A DNA stretch of 64,000 nt from Montifringilla adamsi (Eukaryota; Chordata; Aves; Passeriformes; Passeridae), in NCBI GenBank assembly GCA_017590115.1, contig JAGGNK010003335.1:5890001-5954000 (forward strand), read 5' to 3'. Made by a program: the position numbers and the translations under genes. Below, piece by piece: positions 39,337 through 52,060 of the stretch (within the stretch, counting starts at the first letter, position 1; the number at the start of each line of letters is the position of its first letter). The notes under the pieces were generated by a model. The model searched no databases and was not told the DNA's origin. It saw nothing but the letters and a program-made list of their open reading frames with translations.

Positions 39337-42029
39337 AGAATGGAACAATTTTAAGTAAGTTTTGAGACAAGCAGCCAGAAACTAGGGTTTAATCCTGATC
39401 TCGTAGATATGAGTCAGTGAAACATCCAAAATAACAATGTTTTCATTTTGCTGAGCACCTGCTCATGAGCTGCACTGGACATGGAGCACACTGGACCTCT
39501 GAGTCCTGTCCAGCTTGCACAAAATAAAATGAAAACCTACAGGTCTCCATCCTACCAGTCACCTGAGCCTCATCCTGTCACTGAGGACATAAAGAGCTGG
39601 ACTCACATCCAAGACACCACTGGAACAACTATAAACCTCATAGCCCATAATGGTCCAGGAAAAATGGTGCCCATCCCCTGTGAGGCTGATGGACCTGAAT
39701 TAAGCACCACCACCTTGAGCAGACAGAGACCCAGCTCTCCCTCCACCACAAGCACTTTGGGAATAACTTCCTCCAGCATCAGAAGAAACTCAGGTTTGAA
39801 GAAGCTGCACCTAAAGCCCAGCCCAAGCCAGCAGTGCCCAACAGCACTGCCCAGCTTGGCTCTCCTCCACCCAAAGCCTGCACACAGCAGGTCTGCAGAG
39901 AAACAGCCCTCAAATGTGGTTTGGGGCTCTGCTCAATAAATGATGGCTCCAAGTCAAGATCCACACAGTCCATGCTTTTTGATTTTTTAAGAATTCATAA
40001 GGCTCCTGACTAAAGTGTGCTTGATAATGCACCTTCTTCTGGGTGAAATAATAGCCACATCAATTAAACATACAAGTTCAGAAAATACAAAGTTCCAAGA
40101 CAAAAGATCTTCTACCTCACTGCTGAGATTTTCCAGACTGCCAGCATTTTGATTGCCAAGATCTCAGTAGGATTTGAAATAATCAATTATTGACATTGCA
40201 ATCCAGTGCCTACAACGAAGCTGTTCACTTTGCTGGAGATCTGGCAGCAGGAGAAAGCATTCAACAGCTTTGTAAAACATCTGGACATGGAACTCAGCCC
40301 ACAGCACCCCAATTCCCACAGCTGCTCTCCTGGAGGCTCAGCCCTGCTGAGTGGGAGGAGCAGGGCAGTTATAAGGGAGATGCTCCAAACCACGTGTTTT
40401 CAGTTTAATAACAGCAAGCAACTTGCAGCACATTTGGCTCCCAATCATATGCATCCCAGTTGTCTCATTAAACATTTTGTGTAAGTTTGGAGACTCAGCT
40501 TTAGTGGATGTTACTACTAATTGCTTTACTCCTCAGCTGTGCAACAAAAAACCACCCTGAAATACAGTTTTATGTTAGCACCAGACGGGGATTAACTAAT
40601 TAGCAAAAAAAAATCTATTTTGTTGAGATAACATTATAGATATATATTAGCTAATTAAAACTTAAAAGCTATGTCCAAGAAGGACAACCTTTTTCTTTGC
40701 TTTTTTTCTTGGGTATTCCCCAGTCACACATTTTCTTTTCCTCTGCCATGTCTCAGGCATAATAAATCACTAAAACTGGACACGTGTCCAATTAAGTAAT
40801 GAGATATTATTTAGTCTTGTCTTCAGGCACTCAACATCAGCTAGCTGGGGGAAGGAAAGTGGCAGAGGGACCAAAAGAAAACTTACCTACTTCACTTACC
40901 TATTAACAACAGCAGTTCACTGCTCACCAAATGGGACACGAGGCATTTCTGTACCTGTTGGTTTAACCAACAAACTCAAGCAAAGGGCTCAAAAGCTTTT
41001 ACCTGGGAGGGACCCATAGTTTGTCTAAAAATAATTCCACAGTTCAATAACTCAGAGGTGGAAAGTGGGAAGGAAAAGAAGGAAGGGTGATAGTGTGGTC
41101 CAGACAGGCACTTTCCAAGAAGGAGCAGCAATCCTGCCCTGGGGAAGAGCAGGACAGTTCAGTGAGGCATGAAGGCATCCCTCCAAATGTGGGAGCAAAA
41201 GGAGCAAGGAAAAGCTGAGGAGCTGTGCTTTAACCTAAAGGGGATTACGCCACAGTGAATGAGAACATGACTGGGTAGGACCATTAACAAGCATCAGTGA
41301 GTCTGAAGCTCTCACACCGCAAAGCCTGAAATCCGTGAGCGACTGTTCCCGTGCTCTGAGAGCATCTGGGATTAGGCATGGCCTCTTCATGCATCCTCTC
41401 ACATTGTCGAGCTGTGAATCCAATTTCACAGACCACACTGACTCTTTGAAAGGAACTTGTCCATGTTTTCTTCAAATCAGCCTCTGCACAGATCCATTTG
41501 TAACAGTTGTCATTTTGTCTCCCAGATTCATGAGGTTCAGAAATTAGAGCTCAGGAAACAAACTAATCCAAATCAAATGGATCTAAAATGTCTTCCCAAA
41601 TAGAAGATTATGGAACTCCCTAGCGCACATCCATAAGGTCTAAACATCAGGCTTCCTTCACAGGAATACAATCAAAAAGTCCTCCTGGCTGGCAGCAAAC
41701 TCACCTCTTTGCTGTATTTGATAATACCTGTTCTTTATGCATAGACAGGAGAAGGGTAAAGAATGGTATTATCTCATTACTGATACCAATCACAGTTCAG
41801 GCACTAAATCCTGCCTAAGAGAATATGCCTCCAAATATTCATAACTTCTCTTTGCATGAGAAGAAACTACGATTAATCAGCAGCATAGAGAGCCACTGTC
41901 CCATGATATTCTGGAGAAGAGCAGAGCATCCCCTTCTGGTTTCATGACTGAGACCAAAATTATCCAGAATTTCATTATGATCTTATTAACATTATGAGAT
42001 CATAGGAAGTATATGGGAACAGACAAGAT
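39337..42029. other. Intergenic, no gene recognised
   Basis: A Ser/Pro/Thr-rich open frame at 39481-39939 (152 codons) lacks any domain or splice-site support. Otherwise AT-rich. Confidence 0.5.
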
Positions 42030-42090
42030 GTTGTTGTTGTTGTTGTTGTTGTTGTTACTACTGCTACTTCTATTATTATTATTATTTATT
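42030..42090 (+). repeat. (GTT)n followed by (TTA)n microsatellite
   Basis: Nine GTT units at 42030-42056, a short interruption, then about six TAT/TTA units. The poly-Leu open frame here is a product of the repeat. Confidence 0.95.
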
Positions 42091-44493
42091 CAATGTACCC
42101 ACAACAAATCAGCTCTCTTGCATCCCAGGGCTTTCCCTTCAATTTCTCAATCTCATCATGAGGGCACGCTTGAGTCCTGTTCTTCCAGGAAGAGCAGCAA
42201 ACCACTAAAACCTACTGCACCTGTGAACCGAACCAGCAGCCAACACAGCAGCCTCTGTGGGACGTATTCCTGACATTCCTAATGTTTGGAAATCTGGTTT
42301 TTGGGGGGTTTATGTCCCCTAGGATTTAATTCTCCATTGCTCTGTAACACTGTGCATGTCAAACACATGCAAGACAGAAGGGAGGACTCGCTACTGCAGC
42401 AGCAAAGCCCCAAGATTAATTCAATCCTTTAAAAGTTCCCTTGAGTGCTCACTAATATTCAAGTACCTGTCTAGCACCTGGGTTTTGTTAAGTTTTCTGG
42501 TAGTGTGGCTTTTGAAACTCTATTACTACATGCTGGGGTATGATTAAAATGTTTGGCTTTCCATGGTAACATTACTCATCTATAATCTCGTTTCTTAGTG
42601 AGATCTGAGCCAAGCATACCAGTAATTTCCTTTAATAATAAGTCTTTAGTAATAACTCTGCCCTTTAAATGCAAAATCTGAGGCAACACATGATTGACAG
42701 ATATCATGGCTTTCAGCTAATTAAGTATTCTGAATACTCAGTAATGGGAGATTTTTTTAAATGGATATAATTTTAGTTGCCAGATTCTCTGTGGCAGCTC
42801 TGCCGTTACCAAAAACCTTGGCACAGCCCTGGGGCGATGCTGCTGAGCAGGGGAACTGCTCTCCCTCTCTACAGGGGGGCTCACCAGGCCCCCTCCACCT
42901 AACTGGAGGTAAATGGAACTCCACCCTCAATTGCACAAAGCACTTAAGCATGCTGGGTTAATTAGTTACAGCAAGGATGATCTAGGCAAGCAATGTGCTA
43001 TTCCTTGTAAATGATGCTGCCACTGAAGTGTTAATTCCCTTTGAGGATTAAGCTGCCTGGGTGCAAATCAGATGCTGCAAAAAATACCAATTGCTGTGCA
43101 AAGATCACAGTCAAGGGCAGGAGAGCAAAGTGCTGAATATTTTGTACAACACTGATAGGCTTGGAACACTTCTGAGATGCATCACATGGATGGGCTAAAA
43201 GCAGTTTCACTTTGGGGTTTTTCTACAGTGTAGGAGCACGTTCAGTTCATCAGAGCTCTGTGTGGAGTTTGGGCCTCTGGACAGCACTGCAATAAAATTA
43301 CTTGTAGTAAATTCTAGAACAGCAAAGGCAAGGCACATGGCCACTTTGCAGGTGTCAGAGAGGATGAGCTCTGCTGGAGTTTGTCACAGCTTCAGCCCCA
43401 CTGCTGTGACCGCTGCTCTTCTGCCACAAACGCCTTTGTACACCTTCCCACATTCCTGAGTATTTGAAAGCCCGCCTCCAGCAGAGATGATTTGTTATGA
43501 TAAATCTCAACCAAATCAAGCATTTTGCCAAGAGCAGTTGGAAAGTGTCCATGTTTTTATTGCCTGCACATCTACATATCCCATTGCTACTGTTCAGTAA
43601 TAAATGTATTCATAGCTCATACCAGCTTCCTACCTCAGATTAAGAGAGTGTTGCAGCTGGAAAAGACACCTGGGTGGACTGGAAAACACATACCTAATCT
43701 AACAGCCCCTCTCTCCCTCTGTAGTACAGAACAAGTCAGGTGCTGTTCACAATTTGGCTGCAAAGTGTCTCATCGAGAGCCTCCAGGATAGCTGTAACCT
43801 GGAGTAGCCTAGGGCTCTGCAAATCCTTGGGCTGAGCTTTGAACAACAGGCTCCCTGGAAAGAAAAGTGAGCAAAAGGGAAAAACAAAAACAAATTTTTA
43901 AAAAGGGACAAAAGCTACATTGTTGGGGAAAAAAAGGCTTTACAACCTCTGCAAAACTAAAACTGCTCACTTGGCAATGGAGCCTCAGGAAAGTTTTGGC
44001 TGCTCTGCTCAGAAGGAAGTATTTACATCCTTTAGGCACAGGATGCAGGTGGTGATATTCTGGAGATTACAAACAGATTGTAGGCATCTTGCAGTTTTAT
44101 TGCTCTGTTATTGCAAGGAGGTGTAGGTACATGACAGCATACCTGAGCCCAGCTGGGGCACAGGAATCAGAAACAACCCCTGAAGGCAGCAGCAGCAGCA
44201 GCACTGCCAGGATGGAGCTGTGGTCCAGACCCCCGACCCTCCCAGGGATCACTCCAGGCTGCAGCACGTGCAGGGCTGGGATACTGCTGCTTAATGAGGA
44301 CGTGTGGATCAGCTGCACAGGCAAGGAAAGGCTCATCTTGCAGCTTGGCATCAAATAAAATACATGTAGCATCACGCTGTTAATGAACACACATCACTGA
44401 CAGGGCTGCTGCATAATTTATCACCACAAAACCCATCTTTCTCCAGAGTTTTCATAATTCTCATATCTTTATTTATAAAGTGGTAATCTGTCT

Positions 44494-44513
44494 AAAAAAA
44501 AAAAAAAAAAAAA
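44494..44513 (+). repeat. Poly(A) tract (20 bp)
   Basis: A pure A run followed by gagagaaagg. A poly(T) run lies about 270 bp to the right. Confidence 0.9.
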
Positions 44514-44782
44514 GAGAGAAAGGCAAAATTTTAATGTAAGCCCTAAAACGTGGTGAAATAGTGAAAACTCTAAGTGAAGAAGGGATTCAGCTACATAATT
44601 TTGCAAATTTCTGATGCCAAGTGTTCCTGAAATTCTGAGTTTGGGGCAGTTACACTCTGCACATGGAGTCTAAACCATGGTCTGAGCTTCAGTGATGCAG
44701 AAGAGGATGAGTAGGCTCTGCGAGAAGCAACAGACTTTTGGTGTTTTCAAAAGGTGAAAATTTTTGAGGGTTTGGCTGTTTC

Positions 44783-44804
44783 TTTTTTTTTTTTTTTTTT
44801 TTTT
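44783..44804 (+). repeat. Poly(T) tract (22 bp)
   Basis: A pure T run; with the A run at 44494 it bounds about 270 bp of unique sequence. No target-site duplication or element was recognised. Confidence 0.9.
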
Positions 44805-45370
44805 AAGAGGATTGATGGTAATAGGAGATGCATTATGTAAATAATTTCTGTAGTGAGGACCTTTATCCAACCAGCAATTTCTACAACAAATTGCTGGTCT
44901 AAAAATCTGTAAATGCCCCACTTAGGAAGTAGAAGGAATAGTGGCATTCAAATATTCTCACCTGAAGCAAAAAGACAGTCTTTAGCAGACCAGAAATGCA
45001 ACAAGCAGATTATGTCCCCAGAGATAGAAGAATATGTTTGAAAAAGCTTTTAAGTATCTCAAGAGCAAAGGGCTATTTGAAAACCAACATGTCAGTCAGA
45101 TATTTTGACATGAACATGCTGGTTCCATCAGCCCCTCTATAGTAAATATTTCAAGATAATCTGTCCTGAAATAGCAAACTGGCTGCTTGGTTTGAATGCC
45201 CTCACCTCTGCTGGGTTCCTCACAGCAAACTACGGCTCAGCAAGACCAAGCTGTGGAGCTGTGCATTCCTGGGACTGGGAAGAACATAACCAGGCTGAGG
45301 GGGTTGATGGCAGTGTGGGGAGGTTTGCTGGTACAGCAGAGAAACCCTCAGAACCAAAGACTTGTCGAGT

Positions 45371-45438
45371 GATCTACCTGCCCATCCCCAAGAAGACTCC
45401 CCAAGATCTACCTGCCCATCCCCTACCTTCCCAAGACG
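45371..45438 (+). repeat. Two-copy 34-bp tandem duplication
   Basis: 'gatctacctgcccatcccc' occurs at 45371 and again at 45405. The remainder of each unit (aagaagactccccaa versus taccttcccaagacga) is diverged. It lies inside a 219-codon open frame that I do not regard as coding. Confidence 0.75.
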
Positions 45439-47089
45439 ACTTCCCTAATTTGACAGGGAATGTAGGCAACTCCTTCCCTCTATCAGCAGGGCATTTTGAG
45501 ACACGCTTTGCAGCAAGTGCCCTGAAGGGTGGAAAAAAATTGTTTACTTTTAGAGAAGTTGCATATTTTCCTCCTTTCATAGTTGGCAGCTCCCACCCAG
45601 AACCTCAGCAGGGCATCCTTCCTCGAGCCAAGGTGTCAGCAGAGAGAGGGGAAGAAATCACATTCCCCCTGCTCCCAACCCAAGGCCAAGCAGCCAAAAC
45701 TCCACGTGATTTTCTGCATTTGCTTTTCTTTACTTTCCTCACTCAGACAGAATGTTGCCCCTCTGCTCCTCACCCTCTGAGGAGCCTCCTGCAGAAACCG
45801 CTGACATTAATCTCAGAAGCAATTCAGACAGAGAGGGGAAGAGCTCTGTAAACCCAAACAAGATTGAGACCATCTGGCAAAAAGAAGCAAACCTGTTAAG
45901 AGACCACTTTGTCCTTCCTGCAACTTCAGCACAAGCTGTCAGAGGCATTTCAATAGGAACAGTTTTCCTTTACAGCACTGCGCTCAGTGCTCAGTTTAGT
46001 TTAGGCTTCTTTTTCCCTTCAGAATTGTTTTGTTTATTGTACCAAAGCTGGTGGGATTGCTTTTGAAGGAAGTGTAATCCAGCCTGAGTAGCCGCTTCAG
46101 AGTCTGGATCATCATCTCTAAACCTCAGCCCTCAATTACCTAAGCATCTGCTTGCAATTCATTGTAGGGAGGGAATTAAACAGTACTCAAAGCAACAAGA
46201 AACTGGACAGAAAGACACAGAAATTTTTTATCATTATCTCTGCTGATGCTGTTTCCACCTCTGGATCGTGTTTTGTGTTCTAGAACTGGCAAGTCATAGA
46301 GAAACAAAAGTTAACCTGAAGGCTTGGTGGGTGCCACCATGATAGTTTTATTTTACTTTTCACTATTCTGATTAACATTTGTTAAGAAATCTATCACCTT
46401 AATCTTGGGTAAAGAGGCATGCTAATGGCTGTACCAATTTTAGTGACTGCTTTGACTTTTCTATTTAATTTTATTTTTTGCATGGAGCATAAAGAGGAAT
46501 AGTATGAAGGACTGCCAGGCTTCAGAGGCACATCAGAGTCCTCTGAACATTAGCAGAACTCTGCTTTGAGTGCTCCCTGGTGGGAGTCACAATCAATTTT
46601 AACAGAAGTTAATTGCTGCTGTAAACATGAAAATGAATCAGCAATACAGGATTGACTTGAGTCGCTCTGGGACTGGGGTTTCTGAGGACAGGGATGGGAG
46701 ACCCTCTCCTGCTCTCAGCTGTTAGGCACAGAATAACTCATCTGTGCATCTTCCACAGCCCTCAAAGGGTTCTCTTGACCCTCGGTGGCTCAAGAGCCAT
46801 TGGAGGACCCTGCAGAGCACGTCAAGACTTCAAGAAGAAGGATGACAAATGGATACTGCAGATGATGCACAATTCCCAGCATTGCTTGTTGGTTTGGAGC
46901 CTTTTCCAGCACTGGGCACTTTTCCTTTAGTACTGGGGGAGGAAGGAGGCCTTTACTGGAGATCCCCGCAGACACAGCAGCTGCTGTAGAGACGAGAATT
47001 TTTGTGTTTCTCCCAAATGAAGAAATTTCTTTCCTGAGTTTCTAAGACATCTTTGCCCAACATTGCAGCTCCACAAGCATTAGCAATCC
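45439..47089. other. Intergenic, no gene recognised
   Basis: The end of a 219-codon open frame (45192-45851) and others overlap here without any protein-family signal. Confidence 0.5.
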
Positions 47090-47345
47090 CCATATGATGG
47101 CTGCACCTGTGTGTAATTGGAAGGAGAAATGGCTAAGCAAGTAATTAGGCAGGCAAACTATTTACAGACATAAAATAACCACTTTTCAGACATCGAGTTC
47201 AACAAGAACTAGGTATTAGCAGTGTGCATGTAATTAATCGATTAACTGGTGTTTTGGTGATGTATTTCTAAATCTGCATTTACTCAAGCACATAACAATC
47301 ATTTGTATATTGCCCTGGAAAAGGTTAGGTGCTGTCAGGTAAAAT
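47090..47345. promoter_or_regulatory. Candidate noncoding regulatory element with palindromic homeodomain site
   Basis: This repeat-free block has a perfect 12-bp palindrome TTAATCGATTAA (47234-47245) containing TAAT-N2-ATTA, the paired-type homeodomain dimer site, and an ATCGAT Cut/Onecut-like core. A further TAATTA-type motif lies near 47150. Regulatory function is inference; no conservation data are available here. Confidence 0.25.
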
Positions 47346-47701
47346 TCATTATATTACAATCCTATAAATAGCAACATTTTTTTCCTTTCTAATAATTTCT
47401 GCTCCTATGCAGTAACATTTAGGGAGATTGGTGTCTTTGTTTTCCAATGTTTTCCTCTTGCACAACAATAGAATGTTAGATTGAGGAAACACATTTATTT
47501 TTTCCTGAGTTAGAGAAGAAGTGTATGATTTCAAAGCTGAAGGATATTTTGCTGAGACCCCCAGGAGTAAAGACAGTTTTTATTCTTATAAACTTATTAC
47601 AGCTGAGATGGATTAATACATAAGAGCTTCTGATGTCAGAGACACACATTTTTCAGGACAAAACTAAAAAATAAAGGCCTGGAATGCAGTGTAAGAAGAA
47701 G

Positions 47702-47757
47702 ACAGAATCATTTAGACTGGAAAAGACAGTGTGAAATCATCGAGGTCATTACTCCAA
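47702..47757 (-). repeat. CR1-like 3'-end fragment (short, degraded)
   Basis: 'cagaatcatttagactggaa' with 'aagaca...atcatcgaggtc' resembles the 'ggttggaaaagacc' CR1 subfamily in antisense. It is only about 55 bp long. Confidence 0.55.
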
Positions 47758-50487
47758 GGTAAAAAAACCCTGTTTCTTTTATATTTTCTTAAATAAAATA
47801 AACTGGGGTTTTTTTAAAAGTAAGTAAACACCCCTTAACTCCCCTTCACATCTCGGTTGCTCCATGGGCTCATGTTGTCTGTCTCACAGTGCCAGATTTC
47901 TCCAAATGAATTTATCTTAACACTCATTCTTGAACTTATTTTGCACTTTTCCAGCCCTTTGCTGCCTGCCAGATGCCTTCCATGGTGCAGCCACACTCCC
48001 CCCTGCTGGCTGCTCCAAGGGTTAGCCAGCATCAGGGAAAGCTGTGAAAAATAAAATATTTTAGTATCTAAAGTGATTATTCTTTTTCTTCTGGGCATTA
48101 CTTCAATAAAAGTTGTCCTCAGCAATTATGATTTCACAGCCCCAGCAAGGTAAGTTTGCCAGATAAAATACCTTTCTCTGCCTGACCATTGAGTTCTTTC
48201 AGCAATACAACTTCTATTTAATAGTTTCAATGCCTGCTTGCCCAGGCAGGAGCAGGCAGCACTCCAGGCAAGTGCCAGAGATGACAGAAGGATCGTTTTG
48301 TTCTCACAGCCACTGCCCACTAGCAGCAAAATACATCTTGTTTGTGCTGTGATACCCAAAATATTCACACTGAAATGAGAAAAAGTGAGCATAGGGTTTT
48401 TCTGGGGTTGGAAGGTAAAGAAACTGCCCAGTTTGCAGTCCTGGTTCTCTTTAACAAGCTCTTCCTACAGATCAGTGCAGACCAAGGATGATGCAGGACA
48501 TCCTTCTCACAAACCACTCAGCCACAGCGGAGTACTTCAAACGACACCTCCTCTCCACTCCCTGAACTGCTCCCTGGGAGTGCCCCTGGATAAACTGCAC
48601 ACCTTATGTTAAGCTAAAATTATAATAAATTGCACAAAAGAAGGTTGCCTCTCAAACTGCCCCAAAACTGCTAGGATATCATGTGTCACAGAGCCTTTTT
48701 GTCAGTTTGTGGTAGAACCCAGCCCAAACCCTCTGTACTCAGGATCAAAGACAGCTTTCCTTCTCTAGAGATCACCTATTCCAATGCAGAGAATCTTTCC
48801 CAGGAATCATACTGAAAATGTGACATTGCAGCTTTTGGAAGATTTTGGCTTAATTTCTGCATGATACCATTATGCCCTTTGCTCCATCCTTTTCCTCCCC
48901 AAACAATGTGGAATATAATTCTCCTTTTCTGAACATCTGGCACTCCAGCTGTCAGGATTCACAGTCAGCATGCATTAGAAATTAAAACCTATTCCAGATT
49001 AACTGGTAGAACTTGTCAGCTAATACTAAAAGCACCATTTTAGATGTTGAAAAAGCTTTGCACCTTTATAAAGGGTGATCAGCTGTTCCTTGCCTCAGCG
49101 ACTGCAACTCGAGAATGTTCATCCTGTTCCAATTTGGAAATTTAACCATTAACAATAAGCATGAGTTAACCTGAAAAGATTCATCTAAAGTGAGTCTTTA
49201 GGGCTTGTTGCAATGGACAAACTATGCTATGTGGGTACTTTTGAAGCTTTAATTCTCTGTCCCAAAATTGCAGAGGGGGAACAGTTATGGGGAGAGCATA
49301 AACACTTTCCCCAGGGACAAAAAGCACTTCCATCAGTCCTCACAAGGCACCATGTGACACAGCAAGATGGTGCTGGAGGTGCTGACAAAAATATGCAACA
49401 TAATCCTACTGCCTTGCAGAGCCAGCTGATATTGAGGGTCAGCTTTGTGATCAAGTAACACAAGGATCCCCCAATTCATGTAATCTCAATTTTAAATATT
49501 TCAGTAGCCTGGTTATACCTGTGAAACTCAACTCCAGTTCTTAACCCCATCAACTTTCTTATATACCAACTTTTCAATACTGTTTACAGAATAGTACAAA
49601 AGGATTAAATCTGGTTTCACTTAATCTTTCATAAAACCTCAATGAGTGCACTTCAATAAGGATAGCACAATCTACATCTTTTATTTTTAACCAAGACAGG
49701 AAATTGCATAGATTAGTGATATTCAGTGTTAATAACAGGGCAACAGACCTTGTAATTAAAAATAAATTTTATAAGGTTGCTAAATTATTTTGATAATGAT
49801 TTAAGGATCAATTATAGAAGAAATGTCATTCTTCTCTTTCTAGCTAGATATATTGGAAATAGTGAAGCTGAGAAGCTCTTGTATTAACCAATTTTTTTTA
49901 TTACAGCAAGGACATTCATATGGTCTGCATCAGAAAAGTTTAACAAAAAACCAGTACAGGGACTTCTCTTTAAAGGACACTTTAAAGTTCATTTTTTGAT
50001 GGTTAAAAAATTTAAAATAAAAAAAAAATGTGCAAAAATGATGTTGTTAGTTCTGCTGCTTTGCGGAGGCTGGGATATATGGCCTTGAAGATTACTGCTT
50101 TATCAGCCTTACATGAGGATTTAGCACTCCCATAAAGCTACTCAGCCTTGTAGGAGCACAAAATGCAGCTTCAGTTTGGATTGGGACAGGCCAGGGAATC
50201 TGCACAGCACAGGGGGTGCCGTGGTGCTGCAGACCATGCACACGCCAGCACTGCCACAGGGCAGCACCAGCCCTCAGCTTCCCCAGAGAATCTGTTCAGG
50301 GATGTCCCCACAAGAAAATTTCCACAAGAAACAATACAAACCAGAAAAGACCCCAAATCCTCAGTCTGGCTTGGCCTCTCAGCAACAAAAATGATGCTGA
50401 GACTGTAGCAACCATGGCTCACCTGGCCTCTATAGCATAAATGTTCTTTTTGGGTTTGGCTTTCTGAGACGACTTAGAAACAGCTCT
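47758..50487. other. Intergenic, no gene recognised
   Basis: AT-rich unique sequence; nothing recognised. Confidence 0.5.
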
Positions 50488-50565
50488 AGAATCACAGAAT
50501 CCCAGTAAGGTTTGGGTTGACAGGGGCCTTAAAGATCATCTAGTTCCAACCTCCCCTGCCATGGT
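50488..50565 (-). repeat. CR1 LINE 3'-end fragment
   Basis: 'tagaatcacagaatcccagt' with 'aaggtttgggttgacagggg' and 'aaagatcatctagttccaac' up to 'ctgccatgg' matches the antisense CR1 end. It stops after about 78 bp. Confidence 0.88.
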
Positions 50566-51774
50566 GCATCCTTCACTCCCCTGACAGCAGCTCAGGTGAG
50601 GAGCTCTGCTGGGAGACCCTGCTCCTTCCCTTCCAGAGCAAGAACAGCTGCCAGATAACAAGTCCCTCCTATCCCCCCCAACCCCAGGAAGCGTCACTGC
50701 CTCCAATTTTAGGCAGAAAATTGAAGCCTGAGCAAGTACCTGCTGCCAACCAAGTTTCTGTTTGCTCAGCATGCCCAGTTTCCACCAACAATAAAAGCAA
50801 ATAAAATCTCTCCTACTGTGGCTCATCACAGGTTTCCTAAACTGACCATAACTTGGAAAACCCCTGACCAATGTTTTTAGTAATAGGAGTCTGTGTTAGA
50901 GACACAGAACTCTCTCTTTTCCCTTTCTATTATTTTTATAGCCTCAAAATTCATTTAAGAGATATGACATTTTTCATCTCTACCTTGCAAATTAATTTCC
51001 CATAACTCAAAGCACCCTGCTCAGATAAACCCTTCTCTCTTAACCTTGTACACAACTGAGCAGCAGCCAAGGACAGTTGACTTAGAGCTGAATAATATGC
51101 ACTGGTGCTAAATGAAAATTAAACCATTAATATTTTAAAATACCTGATTTCCTGGATAGTAAAAGTGAAATGTATCATTTGTTTAAACTATCCTATTCAT
51201 TATTCCTTTCCTCATTTCATAACACCCAGACACTAACAAGAACCTACATAAATAGAGCTTGAACTTTCATCTCTGGAAGTTTAATCTGAAAGCTCTTCAG
51301 GAATATTTTATTCCTTTTATCAGAATATTGATGGAAGTCATAATTCACCTTAATGTGAGAAAGTTTCCTTTCTTCACTAAAGAAATTCATCAAGACATTT
51401 CTGTTGGAGAGATGTGACATAAATGCACTTGCTTTTTCCTCTGTTTGATCTCAGCACTTTATGAATTTTTGATTGCCTGCTCTTAATTTTCCAGGAGCAA
51501 ATTCAATTAAAGAAATTAAAACCCAGTAGTTCAACCCTGATTGCCCCATCAGCAAATGGCTCTTTTACTGCACAGTGGATGACATATGCCACGCTCTCCT
51601 GGTGCTGCTGGAGCCCTTGTAAAACCGGATCAGGAAAAACCTTTCCCTCTTTATTGGTGCTATTAGGCAACAGCTATTGACCGCCCAAGCCAATTCAGCA
51701 AGCACTTCCCTTGCTCAGGCAATAGTCCAAGGGCTATTGAGAATGAAAAAACATCCTCGAAGTAAAAAAGTCAG
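50566..51774. other. Intergenic, left flank of the orphan CpG island
   Basis: AT-rich and CpG-poor until the abrupt change at about 51.78 kb. No exon recognised. Confidence 0.5.
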
Positions 51775-52060
51775 TCATTGTGTGCGTGTCAAACCTTTCA
51801 CCTGCGCAAGGGCGAGGTCCTTTCTCCCCGGGAGAACGACACACAGGGAGCGCGAGAAACAACTGGGCACGCCGCGGGCCGGGGCGGAGCTGAGCCATCG
51901 CCACTGCCAGCTTCGCTTCACCTCGCTACAAAGGCAGCGACACTCTTCCGCTGCTCACGGCAGGGCCTGGACGGCACGGTGCCTCTTGCAGGATTACCAA
52001 TCACCGCTGCTCATTGGCACTGCAGCCCTGGGCATCGGCAGCGCACAGGTTCCACGAACA
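51775..52060. promoter_or_regulatory. Isolated small CpG island, possible unannotated promoter
   Basis: By hand count there are about two dozen CpGs in some 270 bp, while the kilobases on either side hold very few. It contains a GC box (GGGGCGG, 51881-51887), a plus-strand CCAAT (51997-52001) and an opposed ATTGG (52013-52017). It lies about 3.3 kb beyond the KCT2 coding end and about 8 kb from the KCT2 promoter. Two forward open frames of 132 and 112 codons cross it, but I recognise neither and GC-rich DNA has few stops. It could be a noncoding-RNA promoter, an enhancer or a methylation-free relic. Confidence 0.45.

Larger units (their letters stand above)
42091..45370. other. Intergenic, no gene recognised
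   Basis: Unique sequence apart from the A and T tracts near 44.5 and 44.8 kb and a short CAG run near 44186. Confidence 0.5.

Noticed and set aside
39481..39939. 152-codon Ser/Pro/Thr-rich open frame
   Set aside because: Low-complexity composition only; no family match and no exon signals.
45192..45851. 219-codon open frame on the plus strand, the longest in the window
   Set aside because: It crosses a tandem duplication, overlaps other frames and has no recognisable protein feature. It occurs in GC-moderate DNA where long frames arise by chance.
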